A stretch of 64,000 nt of DNA from Chloroflexota bacterium (GTDB lineage: Bacteria > Chloroflexota > Anaerolineae > Anaerolineales > Villigracilaceae): the NCBI GenBank assembly GCA_021824575.1, contig JAKAKJ010000072.1:40760-104759 (forward strand), in the 5' to 3' direction. Positions 25,573-34,952 of this stretch are shown here, piece by piece. The notes beneath the pieces were generated by a model. It was not told the origin of the DNA, ran no database searches, and saw only the letters and a list, made by a program, of their open reading frames with translations. Each line of letters starts with the position of its first letter. Within the stretch, counting starts at the first letter, position 1. Position numbers and translations under genes: made by a program.

Positions 25573-26748
25573 ATGTTCCGTAAAGTGTACGTTGCTTTGT
25601 CTCTCGTGCTTGCATTTGCCTTCATTCTTTCGGGCTGCGGATCACCCGCCGCACCGACCCAGGCGCCGGCTCCAGCACAGCCTCCGGCCCAGGCTGTCAC
25701 CGCCGCTCCCGCCGCCGCGACCGAAGCGCCCGCCGCGGCCCCGGCCGATCCGCTGGCCGATCTCGTCGCGCAATCCAAGAATGAAAAGGATGGACTGTCG
25801 GTTTATTCGATCATGAGCGAGACCAACTGGAAGCCTGTGCTCGCGGCCTTCAGCGCGAAATATCCGTGGATCAATGTCACAACCAAGGATATGGGCACAA
25901 CTGAAACCTTCGAGACCTACTACACCGAAACCGCTGGCGGCGCGCGCTCCGCCGACATGATCATCACGTCCGCGCCCGACGGCTGGGAGGAATTCATCAG
26001 CAAGGGTGAATTGCAGGTTTACACTCCCGTCAACGCGGCGGGACTGCCTGATTTCGCCAAACTTGCGGACGGCGTCTACGCCGTTTCCACCGACCCGATG
26101 ATCATCATCTGGAACAAGCAGCTGCTCGCCACACCGCCCGATACGATGGACGCAATTGCGCAGTTTGCTTCTGACCCGGCCAACAAAGGCAAGATCACAA
26201 CCTATGATGCCGAAAAGAACGGGACTGGTTTTGGCATCAACTGGTTCTGGATCGGCAAAAAGGGTGATGCAGGTTGGACGACTCTGCAAACAATTGGCAA
26301 ATCCAATGTCAACATGCAGACCTCGGCTGGCAACATGGTAAATGCCGTGCTCTCCGGCGAAGCAACCGTTGGTTACTTTGTTTCAGGAATTTCTGTGTTC
26401 CCGAAATATCCGGACGCCGAACCTGTGATGGGTTGGACCTATGAAAAAGATGGTCAGGTTGTGTTGGTGCGCGGCATGGGAATCACCAAGCACGCCGCAT
26501 CTCCCGCATCCGCAAAACTGCTGATGGAATTCATTCTCTCCTCTGAAGGCCAGCTTGCCTGGTCCAAAGGCGGATTGACCGCTTATCGTCCCGATGTTGC
26601 AGATCAAGCTGATCATCACCTGCAGAAGATCATCGACGCGGTAGGTGCGGATAACATCATCTATTTCTACTTCGATCCGAGCATTGCATCCGCCGATAAT
26701 CGTGCGGCATTTGTCACCAAGTGGAAGGCCGCGTTCAATCGTCCATAA
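25573..26748 (+). CDS. ABC substrate-binding lipoprotein, Fe(III)/phosphonate-type fold
   Basis: A 391-residue periplasmic-binding lipoprotein: signal with lipobox LSGC (Cys22), an Ala/Pro-rich linker to residue ~58, then an FbpA/AfuA-like (COG1840) binding domain (LSVYSIMSETNWKPVLAAFSAKYP, LMEFILSSEGQLAWSKGG). Strong ribosome site AAAGGAGG. It lies 23 bases after the lyase gene and precedes a fused permease and an ATPase, so all belong to one importer. Relatives bind ferric iron, 2-aminoethylphosphonate or organic acids; ligand unknown. Confidence 0.88.
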   Translation: MFRKVYVALSLVLAFAFILSGCGSPAAPTQAPAPAQPPAQAVTAAPAAATEAPAAAPADPLADLVAQSKNEKDGLSVYSIMSETNWKPVLAAFSAKYPWINVTTKDMGTTETFETYYTETAGGARSADMIITSAPDGWEEFISKGELQVYTPVNAAGLPDFAKLADGVYAVSTDPMIIIWNKQLLATPPDTMDAIAQFASDPANKGKITTYDAEKNGTGFGINWFWIGKKGDAGWTTLQTIGKSNVNMQTSAGNMVNAVLSGEATVGYFVSGISVFPKYPDAEPVMGWTYEKDGQVVLVRGMGITKHAASPASAKLLMEFILSSEGQLAWSKGGLTAYRPDVADQADHHLQKIIDAVGADNIIYFYFDPSIASADNRAAFVTKWKAAFNRP

Positions 26749-26758
26749 GATTCTTCTC

Positions 26759-26854
26759 CCTGCCTCACCGCATCCCATAAAGTGATGAAGCGAGGCAGGT
26801 CATTTCACCACGAAGGCGCAAAATCTTTTCGAGAGATACCTTGTGCCTTCGTGG
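26759..26854. repeat. Two inverted repeats between binding-protein and permease genes
   Basis: CCTGCCTC...GAGGCAGG (26759-26799) is followed by CCACGAAGGCGCAA...TTGTGCCTTCGTGG (26808-26854, 13 of 14 pairs). The second has the look of an interspersed repeat. Placed right after the binding-protein gene, they could stabilise its mRNA or reduce read-through, which would give the usual excess of binding protein over permease. Confidence 0.6.
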
Positions 26855-26895
26855 CGCTGCAATGAAATTTCCCATTTGCACGCGGAGGCAATACA

Positions 26896-28617
26896 ATGAC
26901 ATCCGCAGTTCAGGAAACTCCTCGCCCGTTGGCGCCCAAAATTTTTCGGTGGGACACTGCCCTTCAATGGGCGGTGGTCATCATCACATTTGTGCTGGTT
27001 ATTTTCCCGGCATGGCCGATCGTATATCAAAGTTTCATGGACAAACCGCTGTATGAAAAAGATACAGCCTTTACCTTTGGAAATTACACTCACATCCTGA
27101 GTGACCCGCACTTCTGGCATGTGCTGATTTACACCCTGGCATTCGCCGTGATGTCAACCATCATCGCAGGCTTCATTGGCATCGCGCTGGCCATCTTCAT
27201 CAACCGCACCAACATGCCTTTGCGCGAATTCTTTTCCAATCTCGTCACCATTCCATATTATGTTTCGCCGCTGGTACTGGCTTTCGCATGGATCGAAATG
27301 TACGGGCCGCAGGGCTTCGGCACCATTGTGATCCGCGCACTCAGAATCCCGACCTGGCAGCTTTATAGTTTTTGGGGCATCGTCGTCGTCGCGGCGATGT
27401 ATTACGTTCCCTATACTTTTCTTTATGCTTCATCATCATTAGCGTTAGCAGACGCCCAACTCGAATCAGCGGCACGCATCGGCGGAGCGAGTCCGTTCCG
27501 CACCATCCTGACGATCACCGTTCCGCTTCTTCGCCCGGCCATCATTTACAGCGCGTTACTGACACTTGTTTCCGCGCTGGAACTTTTGTCCATTCCACTT
27601 CTTCTTGGAAATTCAGTCGGCATCGAGACGCTTTCGACTTATCTCTACACGATTGGCATGGTCGGCGTCAACAAAGACCAGGGTGCGGTCGCGGCAGTTG
27701 CGCTGCTCGTTGTGATTCTCGTGACGGGAATGGTTTACCTCCAAGGCAAACTGACTTCGATGGAACGCCGCTTCGTCACGGTGGGAGGCAAGGCAACGCG
27801 CCCAAAACTTTTGGATTTGGGCGGATGGAAAGGAGTCGTCGCGTTCTTCATCGGACTTTATGTTCTTCTCGGCATCATCCTCCCGCTCGCCTGCGTTGTG
27901 CTCGACTCGTTTGTCTCATTCCTCAGCCCATTCATGAATCCGCTCAAGATTTTGACGCTCAATAACTATCGCGGCATCTTCGATACGCCCGCCTACCGCG
28001 AGGCGGTTGTCAACAGCATCAACATCTCGATCTTTGCCGCCGCGATTGGAATCCTGTTCATGGCCATCGCCGCGTTGACCGCATATCGCTCCAGCTTCAA
28101 AGGGCGCGAAGCGGTCAAATACATGGCGCTTTATCCGCGCGCGTTCCCCGGCATCATCGTCAGCATCGGATTTTTATGGGCGTTCGTGCTTCTTCCGGGA
28201 ATCGGTTCGCTTCGCAACACCATCATCGCCATCTCGATCGCATTCATCATGCGCTACCTGCCGCTCGGATTCAGCGCCATCAGCCCGGCGGTGCTTCAAG
28301 TATCCGATGAGCTGGATCGGGCGGGGAGAGTTGCGGGGGCCACGTGGATGCAGACGATTCGCCACATCCTGCTCCCCATTCTGCGTCCCGCGATTCTGTC
28401 CGGCTACATCCTGCTGGCGATTTCGTTCTTGAAAGAATATTCCACCGCGCTGTTCCTCGTCTCGAAAGGCTCGAACGTCATTGGCACGACCATGCTTGAG
28501 TTATGGAAACAAGGCGGAGCCGAACCTGTTGCCGCCCTCTCGACCATTCAAATGGCGATCACTGCTGCGCTCATCATTGCCAGCCGAAAATTGCTAGGAG
28601 TGAAACTCCATGAATAA
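26896..28617 (+). CDS. ABC importer permease, two fused permease domains
   Basis: A 573-residue FbpB/ThiP-like permease with about twelve helices and two copies of the binding-protein-dependent transport domain. The ATPase-coupling loops read ESAARIGGASPFRTILTITVPLLRP (residues ~193-217) and DRAGRVAGATWMQTIRHILLPILRP (~477-500). A GGAGG precedes ATG 26896. It overlaps the ATPase gene start by eight bases. The fusion form is usual for the iron and 2-aminoethylphosphonate branch of the superfamily. Confidence 0.92.
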   Translation: MTSAVQETPRPLAPKIFRWDTALQWAVVIITFVLVIFPAWPIVYQSFMDKPLYEKDTAFTFGNYTHILSDPHFWHVLIYTLAFAVMSTIIAGFIGIALAIFINRTNMPLREFFSNLVTIPYYVSPLVLAFAWIEMYGPQGFGTIVIRALRIPTWQLYSFWGIVVVAAMYYVPYTFLYASSSLALADAQLESAARIGGASPFRTILTITVPLLRPAIIYSALLTLVSALELLSIPLLLGNSVGIETLSTYLYTIGMVGVNKDQGAVAAVALLVVILVTGMVYLQGKLTSMERRFVTVGGKATRPKLLDLGGWKGVVAFFIGLYVLLGIILPLACVVLDSFVSFLSPFMNPLKILTLNNYRGIFDTPAYREAVVNSINISIFAAAIGILFMAIAALTAYRSSFKGREAVKYMALYPRAFPGIIVSIGFLWAFVLLPGIGSLRNTIIAISIAFIMRYLPLGFSAISPAVLQVSDELDRAGRVAGATWMQTIRHILLPILRPAILSGYILLAISFLKEYSTALFLVSKGSNVIGTTMLELWKQGGAEPVAALSTIQMAITAALIIASRKLLGVKLHE

Positions 28618-29704
28618 TGATCTGATCATCGAAGGCTTGACCAAAAAATTTGCCACGTCTGCTTCGGTTGCGATCTCGGATGTGAACCTGATCGTCAAGG
28701 AGGGACAATTCACCACCCTGCTGGGTCCATCGGGCTGCGGAAAAAGCACCACACTCAATTGCGTGGCGGGACTTGAAGAGCCTACCGCTGGCTCGATTTG
28801 CATCGGCGATTTCGTCATGACCGACACCGCGCGTGGGCTGATCCTTCCGCCCGAGCAGCGTCATCTCGGCATGGTGTTCCAATCGTATGCGTTATGGCCG
28901 CACATGAAAGTCTTCGACAATGTTGCGTTCGCGCTCAAATTGCAGAAACGCCCCTCAGACGAGATCAAGCAGCGCGTCCACGAAAGCCTCGCTCTGGTCG
29001 GACTCGAAGACCTGTCGGATCGATATCCGTTCCAGCTTTCAGGCGGACAACAACAACGCGTCGCGCTGGCTCGAGCCGTGGTCAGCCGTCCGAAAGTTTT
29101 GCTGCTCGATGAGCCGCTCTCGAATCTCGACGCGAAGATCCGCGAGAATGCGCGCGTCTGGCTGCGCGGACTGCAGCAGCAACTCGGTATTACAACTGTT
29201 TATGTAACCCACGATCAAGCGGAAGCATTTGCGATGTCCGACATGATCGCAGTAATGTCCATGGGCAAACTGCAACAATACGCGCCGCCCGAAGAGATTT
29301 ACGAACGCCCTGCCAATCGTTTCGTGGCCGAGTTCATCGGTGTAACATCCTTCATCACTGGCACAATTCAAAAAGTGGACAGCCAACAAATAACCCTGAA
29401 ACTGGCTTCGGGCGAATTACTCAACATCCACAAAGAGAATCGCCCCGACCAAAAGTGGAAGCAAGGCGATCAGGTCCCCGTCGCGATCCGTTCCGAGCGC
29501 GTGGAAGTAATCAGCGGCGGCGCGTCGTCGCGCGAGAACACCATCAAAGCGCACATTGCTAACCGGACATATCTCGGCTCAAAGTGGCAGTACAGCGTTG
29601 AAACTGCTGGCGGGTCTTTGAGACTCGAATCCACCGACGCTATTCACGGCGACAACTTGTTCATGGTTCTGCCGCCTGATTCGATTATCTTGCTTGCAGA
29701 ATGA
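28610..29704 (+). CDS. ABC importer ATP-binding subunit
   Basis: A 364-residue ATPase of the FbpC/PotA type: Walker A GPSGCGKST, Q-loop FQSYALWPHM, signature LSGGQQQR, Walker B VLLLDEPLSNLD, switch VTHDQAEA, then a C-terminal TOBE domain (residues ~270-360). The ribosome site AGGAG lies inside the end of the permease gene. It completes the importer with the two genes upstream. Confidence 0.95.
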   Translation: MNNDLIIEGLTKKFATSASVAISDVNLIVKEGQFTTLLGPSGCGKSTTLNCVAGLEEPTAGSICIGDFVMTDTARGLILPPEQRHLGMVFQSYALWPHMKVFDNVAFALKLQKRPSDEIKQRVHESLALVGLEDLSDRYPFQLSGGQQQRVALARAVVSRPKVLLLDEPLSNLDAKIRENARVWLRGLQQQLGITTVYVTHDQAEAFAMSDMIAVMSMGKLQQYAPPEEIYERPANRFVAEFIGVTSFITGTIQKVDSQQITLKLASGELLNIHKENRPDQKWKQGDQVPVAIRSERVEVISGGASSRENTIKAHIANRTYLGSKWQYSVETAGGSLRLESTDAIHGDNLFMVLPPDSIILLAE

Positions 29705-29714
29705 TCAAAATCCC

Positions 29715-29742
29715 GTAGGGGCGACATATGTGTCGCCCCTAC
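29715..29742. repeat. GTAG palindromic repeat, copy 1 (intergenic)
   Basis: GTAGGGGCGACA...TGTCGCCCCTAC forms a near-perfect hairpin between the ATPase gene and prpD. It belongs to the same family as 30133-30159 and 54083-54118 and may end or process the importer transcript. The outer GTAG/CTAC pairs resemble REP elements mobilised by RAYT proteins, but no RAYT gene is in the window. Confidence 0.8.
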
Positions 29743-29753
29743 TTTAATATTTC

Positions 29754-31196
29754 ATGCCTCACACTTCAAACCTTCGCCCCGCACCAGACAAAGAACTTGT
29801 TGATATCGCAAATTATGTAGCTGATTACAACATCACCAGCGACCTCGCCTATGAAACCGCACGCTACACTTTGATGGACGCGCTCGGCTGCGCCATGCTG
29901 GCGCTCAATTTTCGCGAATGCACAAAACTACTTGGGCCGACTGTGCCCGGAACCGTCGTTCCAAATGGAAGCCGTATTCCCGGCACAGACTTTATTCTCG
30001 ATCCCGTCACTGCCGCGTTCAACCTCGGCGCAATGATTCGCTGGCTCGACTACAACGACACCTGGCTCGCCGCCGAATGGGGACATCCATCCGACAACCT
30101 CGGCGCGATTCTCGCGATTGCAGATTTTATTTGTAGGGGCGGGGTAATCCCGCCCCTACAAATGCGGGATGTCTTGACCGCAGCCATCAAAGCGCATGAG
30201 ATTCAAGGAGTGCTTGCGCTCGAAAACAGTTTCAACCGTGTTGGACTCGATCACGTTCTTTTGGTCAAAGTTGCATCCACTGCGGTTGTTACTCACATGC
30301 TTGGCGGCAATAAAGAGGCGATCATCAACGCCGTCTCCAACGCGTGGATTGACGGGGGATCGCTCCGCGCATATCGTCACGCGCCGAACACAGGTCCGCG
30401 CAAATCATGGGCCGCGGGCGACGCGGCTGCGCGCGCGGTCTGGCTTGCTTTGAATGCGATAAAAGGTGAGATGGGTTATCCCTCCGCACTGACCGCACCC
30501 AAATGGGGATTCTACGATGTACTGTTCAAAGGGCAATCATTCAAATTCCAGCGGCCTTACGATTCTTACGTGATGGAAAATATTTTATTCAAGATTTCCT
30601 TTCCCGCTGAATTCCACGCACAGACCGCGGCTGAATGCGCGATGATTTTGCACTCGCAAGTCAAAGACAGACTCGATGATATCGGGCGCGTGGTCATCAC
30701 TACACACGAGTCCGCCATCCGCATCATTGATAAGACCGGCCCGCTCCACAATCCCGCCGACCGCGATCACTGCATCCAATACATGACTGCCGTGCCGCTC
30801 ATCTTTGGCCGCCTAACCGCCGAAGATTACGAAGCCGATGTTGCTGCCGATCCGCGCATTGACGCGCTGCGCGCTAAAATGAAAGTCGTTGAAAACAAAC
30901 AATACAGCGTTGATTATCTCGACCCCGAAAAACGATCCATTGCCAACGCTGTGCAAGTATTCTTCAAAGATGGAACGTCCACAGAAAAGGTCGCGGTAGA
31001 ATATCCCATCGGTCATCGCAGGCGACGAGCGGAAGGCATTCCATTGCTCATCGAAAAATTCAGAAATAATCTTGCCACGCGTTTTTCCGAAGGACGAGTC
31101 CATGCGATTCTCGATCTTTGCTCAGACCAACAAAAATTAGAGCATACACCCGTGAATGAATTTATGAATCTCTTCGTGAATGAGCAAACAAAATGA
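29754..31196 (+). CDS. prpD: 2-Methylcitrate dehydratase (MmgE/PrpD family)
   Basis: A 480-residue protein very close to enterobacterial PrpD as I remember it: [93 protein letters not shown]. It dehydrates 2-methylcitrate (or a related tricarboxylate) without an iron-sulfur cluster. Residues ~127-135 (CRGGVIPPL) are encoded by a GTAG palindrome at 30133-30159, in a spot that is variable in the family. No clear ribosome site. The methylcitrate synthase PrpC is not in the window. Confidence 0.92.
   Translation: MPHTSNLRPAPDKELVDIANYVADYNITSDLAYETARYTLMDALGCAMLALNFRECTKLLGPTVPGTVVPNGSRIPGTDFILDPVTAAFNLGAMIRWLDYNDTWLAAEWGHPSDNLGAILAIADFICRGGVIPPLQMRDVLTAAIKAHEIQGVLALENSFNRVGLDHVLLVKVASTAVVTHMLGGNKEAIINAVSNAWIDGGSLRAYRHAPNTGPRKSWAAGDAAARAVWLALNAIKGEMGYPSALTAPKWGFYDVLFKGQSFKFQRPYDSYVMENILFKISFPAEFHAQTAAECAMILHSQVKDRLDDIGRVVITTHESAIRIIDKTGPLHNPADRDHCIQYMTAVPLIFGRLTAEDYEADVAADPRIDALRAKMKVVENKQYSVDYLDPEKRSIANAVQVFFKDGTSTEKVAVEYPIGHRRRRAEGIPLLIEKFRNNLATRFSEGRVHAILDLCSDQQKLEHTPVNEFMNLFVNEQTK
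30133..30159. repeat. GTAG palindromic repeat, copy 2 (in frame inside prpD)
   Basis: GTAGGGGCGGG GTAAT CCCGCCCCTAC (flanks extend the stem to 30130-30162) lies within the prpD reading frame and is translated as part of [10 protein letters not shown] without a stop. Same family as the copies at 29715-29742 and 54083-54118. Confidence 0.85.
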
Positions 31197-31999
31197 ATGA
31201 TGATTTCTCTGGCAACATCGAACGCTTTACTGGATTCGCTGATCTGTATGATAAATATCGTCCCGCGCCGCCCGACGTTTTAGCTGATTTGCTAACTCGT
31301 TTAGCAAAAGCTCCTCGTCCCGCGCTGGTCGTTGACCTGGGCAGCGGCACGGGCTTGTCCACGCGCTATTGGGCGGATAAAGCGGACCAAGTGATCGGCG
31401 TTGAACCAACCCAGGATATGCGCGAGCAGGCCGAAGTCCAGACCGAAGCGGAGAACGTTGTCTATCGCGAAGGCTTCTCGCATCAAACGGGTCTGCCCGA
31501 TCACTGCGCGCAGATCGTCACGTGTTCTCAAGCCCTGCATTGGATGGAGCCGCAAGCCACGTTTGAAGAAGCCGCTCGCATTCTCGTCTCTGGCGGAGTC
31601 TTCGCTGCATATGATTATGATTGGCCGCCTACAACGTGCAGTTGGGAAGCCGACGCGGCGTATGAAGAATGTATGTCGAAAGTTCATGAATTGGAAAAAA
31701 CGTACAACGACCCCGCGCCCGTTCGACATTGGGAAAAGTCTCAGCATTTGGCGCGCATGAAAAGCAGCGGCTGCTTCCGATACACAAAAGAAATCGTGAT
31801 CCATCAAATCGAGTTGGGCAATGCCGAACGACTCGAAGGAATCTTGATGAGTCAGGGCAGTGTGATGACTCTGCTCAAAGGCTGCATGAGCGAGAGTCAA
31901 ATTGGCATCGATGTTTTCAAGCAAAAAATTCGCCACGCATTGAGTGAAGAACTCAAGCCGTGGTATTGGTGCTCACGTATCCGTATTGGCATTGTCTGA
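31193..31999 (+). CDS. Class I SAM-dependent methyltransferase
   Basis: A 268-residue Methyltransf_11-type protein. It has an N-terminal [15 protein letters not shown] and the SAM-binding motif [15 protein letters not shown] followed by acidic [18 protein letters not shown] and the C-terminal ~120 residues are typical of the group related to trans-aconitate-type methyltransferases. It overlaps the prpD stop (ATGA), so it is cotranscribed. Methylation of a tricarboxylate intermediate would fit the context but is inference. Confidence 0.85.
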   Translation: MNDDFSGNIERFTGFADLYDKYRPAPPDVLADLLTRLAKAPRPALVVDLGSGTGLSTRYWADKADQVIGVEPTQDMREQAEVQTEAENVVYREGFSHQTGLPDHCAQIVTCSQALHWMEPQATFEEAARILVSGGVFAAYDYDWPPTTCSWEADAAYEECMSKVHELEKTYNDPAPVRHWEKSQHLARMKSSGCFRYTKEIVIHQIELGNAERLEGILMSQGSVMTLLKGCMSESQIGIDVFKQKIRHALSEELKPWYWCSRIRIGIV

Positions 32000-32018
32000 A
32001 CAAAGATAAAATAGAGCC

Positions 32019-33440
32019 ATGAAGCGCTTCAAGGTTCTTCGAACGAATTGGATGATGCGGAATGCGCTTGTCGTTTTGATTTTGGCGCTGGCCGCTTCAT
32101 GCTCTTCTGTTGATGTGAAGCCGCTCCCGACTCCGACTTCAGTAGCTCCCGCTAAACCTGATTTATCCTCGCCGATCATCATCCCGTTTTTCACCACCGA
32201 GAGCGATCCTCAACAACTGGCTGTTCTGCAATCGCTCATCAACGAATATCAAAATCTGAATCCAGGCATTGAAGTGGACATCACCCTAGCGTCGCCGGCA
32301 TCGCGCGGCACGCGCTTGTTGACCGCGCTTGCCTCGGGCGCGAACCTGGGCATCTTCGAGATCGAACCCGCGCTGATGTCCGAGTGGGCCGACGCGGGTT
32401 ATCTGCTTCCGCTCGATGACGTGGTGACAAACATCGGCGCAACGGATTTTGTCGAGGGCAGTCTCTTCCGTCAAAATGGAAGCGTATACGCGGTTCCATA
32501 CGCGGTCAGCGTTTACGGTTTATGGGTGCGAAAAGATTTATTCGAGCAGGCAGGTTTGCCGCTGCCAACAACGTACAATGAAGTTTTGAACGCCGCCAAA
32601 GTTTTGACAAAAGGCGAAACGTATGGCATTGCCCTGCCCGCGGGGCAGAACATTGCAACCGTAAATTTCTTTTCGACTTTTCTTTGGCAGAACAATGGAG
32701 ACTATTTCACCTGCGACGGGAACGTCGCGTTTGGTGAGCCGCAGGCGCTGACAGCCATCCAGCGCTGGCAGGCGCTGACAAAATATGCGCCGCCAGGATT
32801 CGCAACATGGGGTTATCCCGAACAAATTGATGCGTTCGTCAATGGCCGCGTTGCCATGACAATGTATGCCGGACGTCTGGGCGTCCAGATCGAAGACACA
32901 CATCCTGATTTGGCAAATAATGTGACAGTAATTTTCCCGCCATGGGGCGATCAAAAAGTGACGCTCGGCGTGTGGAGCCGCTTTGCAATTGCATCTGGTA
33001 CAAAAAACAAAAATGAAGCCAAGGCATTTTTGCAATGGCTGGTGAGTGGAGACCGCCTGCTTCGCTATGACAGCGTTTTGCCCGGACACATGATCCCGCC
33101 ATTGAAATCGGTGCGCGAAGAATCGCTGAACAATCCATCTGCCTACGCGCAGAAACATGCAGACTGGATTCGATCATTTTACGATTGGTCCGCATTCATC
33201 AATCATCCCGCCATGAACATGGGATCAGTGAATGGGAATCAATTCCATCGCTCCGACATTGTCCCGCCGTGGGCATGGGAAGTCTTCGGCACGCCAGGCA
33301 TCGTGGACACCATGCTTCAAGATGTGGCAATCGGCAGGGACCCCGAACAGGCCTGGCATGAGGCGGTCAACGAAATGCAGCAGACTGTTACAACATGGAA
33401 GTCCATGCACCCGCAGTGGAAATCACCTGGCTGCAATTAG
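32019..33440 (+). CDS. Extracellular solute-binding lipoprotein, family 1 (sugar type), orphan
   Basis: A 473-residue lipoprotein: N-terminal signal with lipobox LAASC near residue 28, Pro-rich linker, then a MalE/UgpB-like domain (LQSLINEYQNLNPGIEVDI, IFEIEPALMSEWADAGYLLPLDD, VPYAVSVYGLWVRKDLFEQAGLPLP split by short gaps, VNGRVAMTMYAG). It differs in family from the binding protein at 25573. No sugar-type permease is nearby, so it may use components encoded elsewhere. It is 19 bases after the methyltransferase. Confidence 0.88.
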   Translation: MKRFKVLRTNWMMRNALVVLILALAASCSSVDVKPLPTPTSVAPAKPDLSSPIIIPFFTTESDPQQLAVLQSLINEYQNLNPGIEVDITLASPASRGTRLLTALASGANLGIFEIEPALMSEWADAGYLLPLDDVVTNIGATDFVEGSLFRQNGSVYAVPYAVSVYGLWVRKDLFEQAGLPLPTTYNEVLNAAKVLTKGETYGIALPAGQNIATVNFFSTFLWQNNGDYFTCDGNVAFGEPQALTAIQRWQALTKYAPPGFATWGYPEQIDAFVNGRVAMTMYAGRLGVQIEDTHPDLANNVTVIFPPWGDQKVTLGVWSRFAIASGTKNKNEAKAFLQWLVSGDRLLRYDSVLPGHMIPPLKSVREESLNNPSAYAQKHADWIRSFYDWSAFINHPAMNMGSVNGNQFHRSDIVPPWAWEVFGTPGIVDTMLQDVAIGRDPEQAWHEAVNEMQQTVTTWKSMHPQWKSPGCN

Positions 33441-33472
33441 CCAAAGTTCCAACCTGCTCATTGCCAGAAAAA

Positions 33473-34396
33473 TTATTTGAACCGGGGGTCACGGTGAAGG
33501 GTGAGGCGCAAACCCTCTTCCAGTTTGATCGAGGAACGATAACTCAACTTGTCACGCGCGAGATTCAAATCCGCCATCATGCGCGAGACGCCGCCCGGAG
33601 TCTGAGAATTGTAAATTACTTCAGGTTTGCAGCCAGTCACATCCAAAACCGTTTTGACCAAATCGCGCACGCTGGTTTCCCTGCCTGAACCAACATTGAC
33701 AACCAGTCCATCAATACTCGGCGCGGTGGCGGCTGCAACCATCGCGCTGACCACGTCATCCACATAAACATAATCGCGCGTTTGATTTCCGTCACCATGC
33801 ACAACCAGTGTCCCGCCGCGCAAAGCCTGACGCAAATAATATGGAACCACAGGCGGATGCGATGGCGGCAAATGCTGACCGGGTCCATACGCGTTGAAGA
33901 TTCGCAAACTAACCGTTTCGATCCCCCACAATCTGCCAATCGTGCGGACATAAAATTCCGCGGCAAGTTTCGAAACCGCATAAGGCGAACGCGGGTTGGG
34001 AACAATTGATTCGCGCAACGGCTGTTCACCAAGGTCGCCATACACCGCACCGGATGAAGCCAGCACCACGCGCCGCACACCGACATCGCGCATGGCTTCC
34101 ATCAACGCCACCGTCCCACCGACGTTGACATTGTTGTAATCGCGCGGATACAAAACCGATTCAGGCACCGAGACGCGCGCCGCCAAATGATAGACCACAT
34201 CCACTTCCTGAAGCAGAGTCCATAACTTGGGCCGGTCGCTGACGTCGCCGCGCGTAAAATGCACGTCTGGCGCGAGCGCCTGCGGATCGCCCGTGGAAAG
34301 ATCGTCGAGCCCGCGCACCTGATGTCCCTCGCGGGCAAGATGATTGGCGAGTGCCGAGCCAAGAAAACCGGCCGCGCCGGTGATAAGAAAATTCAT
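33473..34396 (-). CDS. NAD-dependent sugar-nucleotide epimerase/dehydratase
   Basis: A 307-residue extended SDR protein: NAD motif GAAGFLG, GDVSD, catalytic Ser region SSGAVYGD, YAVSK (Tyr/Lys pair) and RIFNAYGPGQ. It resembles UDP-glucose 4-epimerase-like enzymes. It is convergent with the binding-protein gene and separate from the glycan cluster at 42-51 kb. Substrate not determinable. Confidence 0.9.
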   Translation of the reverse strand: MNFLITGAAGFLGSALANHLAREGHQVRGLDDLSTGDPQALAPDVHFTRGDVSDRPKLWTLLQEVDVVYHLAARVSVPESVLYPRDYNNVNVGGTVALMEAMRDVGVRRVVLASSGAVYGDLGEQPLRESIVPNPRSPYAVSKLAAEFYVRTIGRLWGIETVSLRIFNAYGPGQHLPPSHPPVVPYYLRQALRGGTLVVHGDGNQTRDYVYVDDVVSAMVAAATAPSIDGLVVNVGSGRETSVRDLVKTVLDVTGCKPEVIYNSQTPGGVSRMMADLNLARDKLSYRSSIKLEEGLRLTLHRDPRFK

Positions 34397-34463
34397 GGTG
34401 AAAAGATTATAGCATTAAGGAATCGGGGAATTGGGAAGTCTGAATATTGCTGATCAATTTTGA

Positions 34464-34492
34464 TTGACTCACGACCATTAGTGTGTTATCCT
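34464..34492 (+). promoter_or_regulatory. Cold-shock gene promoter, TTGACT-17-TATCCT
   Basis: -35 TTGACT at 34464-34469 and -10 TATCCT at 34487-34492, separated by exactly 17 bases. Transcription would start near 34499, giving a leader of about 135 bases before the cold-shock gene, as is usual for csp genes. Confidence 0.65.
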
Positions 34493-34509
34493 AATTGCAG
34501 TAGGATAAC
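34485..34509 (+). promoter_or_regulatory. Perfect inverted repeat over the -10 box
   Basis: GTTATCCTA (34485-34493), seven bases, TAGGATAAC (34501-34509). The arms cover the -10 box and the predicted start site, a classic repressor position; alternatively the right arm begins the leader RNA. No candidate regulator is adjacent. Confidence 0.5.
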
Positions 34510-34534
34510 AGTAAGTTCGCGTTGGTAGAAGAAC

Positions 34535-34575
34535 AGCACAGCTCACAGTTATATCTGTGGGCTGTTTTGTTTTAC
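34535..34575 (+). promoter_or_regulatory. Leader RNA hairpin upstream of cold-shock gene
   Basis: ACAGCTCACAG...CTGTGGGCTGT folds as a stem (one G-U pair) followed by a T-rich stretch TTTTGTTTT. It may act as an attenuator or temperature-sensitive structure in the long leader of the cold-shock mRNA. Confidence 0.45.
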
Positions 34576-34632
34576 CTCCGATGGAACAAAACAGAACACC
34601 TAACTTCTATTTTGCCAAAGGAGGCAAATACA

Positions 34633-34845
34633 ATGTCTGATCGAATAACTGGTACGGTCAAATGGTTCAACGGTGATAAGGGCTACGGTTTTCTCGCCCG
34701 TGAAGGTGGAGCGGACGTTTTCGTCCATTTCTCTGCTATTCAAGGCGATGGCTTCCGCAACCTGCAGGAAGGCCAAAAGGTCGAGTTCAATGTTGAAAAA
34801 GGCCCGAAAGGCCCGCAGGCCAGCAACGTCACTGTCTTGAGTTAA
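34633..34845 (+). CDS. csp: Cold-shock protein (CspA family)
   Basis: A 70-residue single OB-fold protein with both RNA-binding motifs, KGYGFL (RNP1-like) and DVFVHF (RNP2), in [14 protein letters not shown]. It binds single-stranded RNA/DNA and melts structure in the cold. Start ATG 34633 has AAAGGAGG upstream; a longer upstream frame runs through the leader and is not likely translated. It has its own promoter and terminator and lies next to a DEAD-box helicase, a common functional pairing in cold adaptation. Confidence 0.96.
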   Translation: MSDRITGTVKWFNGDKGYGFLAREGGADVFVHFSAIQGDGFRNLQEGQKVEFNVEKGPKGPQASNVTVLS

Positions 34846-34851
34846 ACTTAA

Positions 34852-34885
34852 AAAAGAGCCTGTTGCTTTCGCTGCAGGCTCTTTT
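34852..34885. terminator. Intrinsic terminator after the cold-shock gene
   Basis: AAAAGAGCCTG...CAGGCTCTTTT hairpin (11-base-pair stem) with A/T flanks just after the csp stop; it can serve both this gene and the convergent helicase transcript. Confidence 0.85.
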
Positions 34886-34952
34886 GATTCACTATGCAGA
34901 TAATGGCGGCCATTTAATCAACCACTCATTTTCCCATTAACCATCCACCAAC

